From Ferruginibacter sp. (GTDB taxonomy: Bacteria > Bacteroidota > Bacteroidia > Chitinophagales > Chitinophagaceae): DNA of 8,976 nt. Location of the stretch: contig JANYFI010000806.1 in assembly GCA_025362765.1 (NCBI GenBank), positions 1-8,976 of the forward strand, written 5' to 3'. The notes under the pieces are model-generated. The model was given only the letters and a program-made list of their open reading frames with translations. It searched no databases and was not told where the DNA came from. The position numbers were made by a program, and so were the translations under genes. Below are positions 7,309 through 8,976 of the stretch, one piece after another; within the stretch, counting starts at the first letter, position 1, and each line of letters starts with the position of its first letter.

Positions 7309-7794
7309 CTAAATAACATTTTCGGGTTTAACAATATAATCTCTTAACAACAACCTTGCCCTATGCAGATATACTTTTACCTGGCTTTCGTTTAAACCGG
7401 TTATTTCGCCAATTTCCTGATAGCTGTATCCTTCATAGTCTTTCAACAATACCAAACTCTTTTGAATGTCAGTCAATTTATTCAATGCCTCGTTTAACAC
7501 TCTTTTAGTATCATGCTGCTGGCGGTTGGTCACCTTTGCCTCTTCTTTAAATTCTTCTCTCAGGCTAATTCGCTTGTTTTTTCTTATGTGGTCAATCATT
7601 TGATGATAGGCTACTGTAAACAAATAACTTTTACAACGATCATTTTCAACCTGCAGCCTGTTTACCCACATTTTCTCAAAAGCGCCCTGCACTACATCCT
7701 GCGCATCCGCTTCTTGTCCCAGGTTTTTGAGGATGAAGCGGTACACATTGTCTGCATACTGATTTACACATTGGTTATACTCTTTCTCCGTCAT
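7309..7794 (-). CDS. ECF (group 4) RNA polymerase sigma factor
   Basis: At 161 residues with only regions 2 and 4, this is a typical ECF sigma factor. Region 2 spans about residues 10-75 (YADNVYRFILKNLG, DAQDVVQGAFEKMW, then SYLFTVAYHQMIDHIRK, the -10 recognition and melting face). A charged linker (76-98) follows. Region 4 spans about 100-152, with the helix-turn-helix YSYQEIGEITGLNESQVKVYLHRAR that reads the -35 element. It ends with TAG. It would direct core RNA polymerase to a small regulon when freed from the anti-sigma factor encoded just downstream. The candidate promoter at 7841-7869 has an ECF-type arrangement, and the same element precedes the small gene upstream, so autoregulation is likely. 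The stimulus is unknown, though the downstream barrel points to the envelope. Confidence 0.95.
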   Translation of the reverse strand: MTEKEYNQCVNQYADNVYRFILKNLGQEADAQDVVQGAFEKMWVNRLQVENDRCKSYLFTVAYHQMIDHIRKNKRISLREEFKEEAKVTNRQQHDTKRVLNEALNKLTDIQKSLVLLKDYEGYSYQEIGEITGLNESQVKVYLHRARLLLRDYIVKPENVI

Positions 7795-7840
7795 AAAGCA
7801 ATTGGTGCCTGGGTTAATTGATGTAGTTAGTTGGTTTAAT

Positions 7841-7869
7841 ATAAAACGGCTGGTGAAATAAAAAGTTAC
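7841..7869 (-). promoter_or_regulatory. Candidate ECF-type promoter of the sigma factor operon
   Basis: On the minus strand GTAACTTTTTA (7869-7859) is followed by 10 bases and then CGTTTTAT (7848-7841). This fits the ECF pattern of an AAC-containing -35 and a CGT-containing -10 with 16 bases between GTAAC and CGT. The same element with the same spacing lies at 8119-8091. A start site near 7836 would give a leader of about 40 bases to the ATG at 7794. The repetition is seen directly; the promoter function is inferred. Confidence 0.65.
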
Positions 7870-7884
7870 AAAATATAAAATAAA

Positions 7885-8073
7885 TTATGCCTTGGTAAAT
7901 AACAAGGATTGCGAAATAATATTCCAGGGAACAAACAACTCTTTTTGATTCACTTGTTTGCAACAATTGATTTTTTTTTCTGTAGGAACAATTTTATTGG
8001 TTGAAAATACCAGTACAGTCATAGATCCAATTGCAAGTGTAATTAATAACATGGCAGATTTTTTTATTGGCAT
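7885..8073 (-). CDS. Small signal-bearing protein (62 aa) of unknown function, upstream of the sigma gene
   Basis: I do not recognise this protein. It starts at the ATG at 8073 and has a basic N-terminus (MPIKK), a hydrophobic segment at about residues 7-24 (AMLLITLAIGSMTVLVFS), and then a short tail of about 38 residues. The tail holds adjacent cysteines (C37, C38 in INCCKQ) and a C-terminal PWNIISQSLLFTKA. It should be either a secreted peptide or a single-pass membrane protein with the tail outside the cytoplasm. There is no lipobox at the end of the hydrophobic stretch. Reality is supported by a strong ECF-type promoter element just upstream (8091-8119) and the same-strand position 90 bp ahead of the sigma gene. 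I see no Shine-Dalgarno sequence, as is usual here. It could be a regulon effector or a modulator of the sigma/anti-sigma pair. It is short enough that a chance frame cannot be fully excluded. Confidence 0.65.
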   Translation of the reverse strand: MPIKKSAMLLITLAIGSMTVLVFSTNKIVPTEKKINCCKQVNQKELFVPWNIISQSLLFTKA

Positions 8074-8090
8074 AAGGGCTGTTTTGGGGG

Positions 8091-8119
8091 GTATAACGAA
8101 AGTAATAGTAAAAAGTTAC
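8091..8119 (-). promoter_or_regulatory. Candidate ECF-type promoter of the small protein gene
   Basis: On the minus strand GTAACTTTTTA (8119-8109) is followed by 10 bases and then CGTTATAC (8098-8091), matching the element ahead of the sigma gene in sequence and exact spacing. The 10-base spacers differ between the two copies (4 of 10 identical or fewer by eye), so the flanks look conserved for function and not merely copied. A start near 8086 leaves a leader of about 13 bases before the ATG at 8073. Confidence 0.65.
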
Positions 8120-8268
8120 TGTGTTTGGTAATAATTGTTAAACTTATTATAAGTAACTGCGCAGAATAAGCGGCTGGTTAGCATAAATTTGTTAACTGGA
8201 AAGGATGGTATTTCGAAAATCAATACCTGAATTTATTTTAGAGAAGCGCAACATTAAAATCGATAACA

Positions 8269-8976
8269 ATGAATCAACGTTTTGTAGAAAGGATTGCAAC
8301 AGAGCTTTCGGCCATTAACGCAGCAGGATTATTAAAAAAAGAACGAATAATCGCCAGTGAACAAGGTGCTGAAATAATTGTGAATGGCAAAAAAGTGCTG
8401 AACTTTTGCGCCAATAACTATCTTGGTCTTTCGGCACATCCCAAAGTAACAGCAGCTGCAAAAAAATACATTGATAGCCGCGGTTATGGCCTGAGCAGCG
8501 TACGTTTTATTTGCGGTACCCAGGATATTCACAAAGAACTGGAAAAAAAGATTTCAGATTTTTTGGGTACGGAAGATACCATTTTATATGCGGCGGCTTT
8601 TGATGCCAATGGCGGTGTTTTTGAACCATTGTTTGCAGAAGAAGATGCCATCATCAGCGATGCGCTGAACCATGCTTCGATTATTGACGGCGTTCGTTTG
8701 TGCAAGGCGCAGCGCTTTCGGTACGAACATAATAATATGGAAAGTCTGGAAGAACAATTAAAGGCAAGCGCTCACCTGCGCAGTCGCATCATAGTTACAG
8801 ACGGCTCATTTAGTATGGACGGCACCATTGCGCAACTGGATAAAATTTGTGTCTTCGCTGACCAATATGATGCCATCGTACTGATTGATGAATGCCATAG
8901 TAGTGGCTTTTTAGGAAAGACGGGAAGAGGAACGCATGAGCATCGTGGCGTGATGGGACGAATAGACATCATTACT
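8269..8976 (+). CDS. kbl: 2-amino-3-ketobutyrate CoA ligase (glycine C-acetyltransferase), N-terminal part
   Basis: The frame is open from the ATG at 8269 to the window end (236 codons of a usual 395-400), so the C-terminal part with the PLP lysine is missing. The enzyme is a PLP-dependent alpha-oxoamine synthase that converts 2-amino-3-ketobutyrate and CoA to glycine and acetyl-CoA, the second step of threonine breakdown after threonine dehydrogenase; it acts in the cytoplasm. NFCANNYLGL (45-54), SSVRFICGTQDIHKELEKK (76-94), NHASIIDGVRL (134-144; H135 stacks on PLP), TDGSFSMDG (177-185) and DECHSSGFLGKTGRGTHEH (207-225; D207 for the pyridine nitrogen, H210) favour KBL over its relatives BioF, HemA and serine palmitoyltransferase. 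VMGRIDIIT at the very end is also KBL-like. DECH replaces the DDSH of the E. coli enzyme. It is divergent from the small gene across 195 bp; no clear promoter could be assigned to it. Confidence 0.94.
   Translation, partial: MNQRFVERIATELSAINAAGLLKKERIIASEQGAEIIVNGKKVLNFCANNYLGLSAHPKVTAAAKKYIDSRGYGLSSVRFICGTQDIHKELEKKISDFLGTEDTILYAAAFDANGGVFEPLFAEEDAIISDALNHASIIDGVRLCKAQRFRYEHNNMESLEEQLKASAHLRSRIIVTDGSFSMDGTIAQLDKICVFADQYDAIVLIDECHSSGFLGKTGRGTHEHRGVMGRIDIIT

Noticed and set aside
8142..8154. Short palindrome acttat-t-ataagt upstream of kbl
   Set aside because: Six-base arms in AT-rich DNA are expected by chance and the arms do not extend further.
8153..8178. A further GTAAC on the plus strand facing kbl, as a third ECF promoter
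   Set aside because: The base at the expected -10 position (8174) begins ctgg, not CGTT, and the T-run after GTAAC is absent.
8188..8203. TTTG upstream of kbl as a Bacteroidetes -33 element
   Set aside because: The sequence about 17-20 bases downstream (tatttcga) is a poor match to TAnnTTTG, so a promoter cannot be assigned.

Overview
The window looks like the chromosome of a member of the Bacteroidota, probably Chitinophagaceae or a close relative. This is an inference from gene content: the M16 peptidase type, a long QueA variant, 2-amino-3-ketobutyrate CoA ligase, and an ECF sigma factor followed by a non-zinc anti-sigma factor and a small outer-membrane beta-barrel. The DNA is AT-rich and Shine-Dalgarno sequences are weak or absent, which also fits. 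I see no tRNA, rRNA, insertion sequence, phage gene or CRISPR array.

Left part (1-5096). An exported M16 zinc metallopeptidase reads leftward off the window edge and lacks its C-terminus. Divergent from it, across a 103-bp gap holding a perfect 13-bp inverted repeat, is a two-gene rightward unit: a membrane-anchored alpha/beta hydrolase and a QueA-type tRNA ribosyltransferase-isomerase, 6 bp apart. QueA meets a leftward L,D-transpeptidase (YkuD) gene tail to tail with only 4 bp between the stop codons.

Central part (5193-8119), the most interesting. On the minus strand, in transcription order, lie a 62-residue exported or membrane-anchored small protein, an ECF sigma factor, a membrane anti-sigma factor with a duplicated N-terminal domain, and an outer-membrane beta-barrel protein. 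The set ends in a strong intrinsic terminator. The small gene and the sigma gene are each preceded by the same bipartite element, GTAACTTTTTA, then 10 bases, then CGTT(T/A)TA, with identical spacing. This is the expected form of an ECF -35/-10 promoter and suggests that the sigma factor drives both itself and the small protein. The layout recalls FecI-FecR-FecA cell-surface signalling, but the outer-membrane protein is a small barrel and not a TonB-dependent transporter.

Right edge (8269-8976). The gene for 2-amino-3-ketobutyrate CoA ligase (threonine breakdown to glycine and acetyl-CoA) runs rightward off the window, divergent from the sigma cluster.

There is no gene-free stretch over 300 bases. 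The larger gaps (2215-2317, 5097-5241, 8074-8268) hold the inverted repeat, the terminator and the ECF-type promoter described below.
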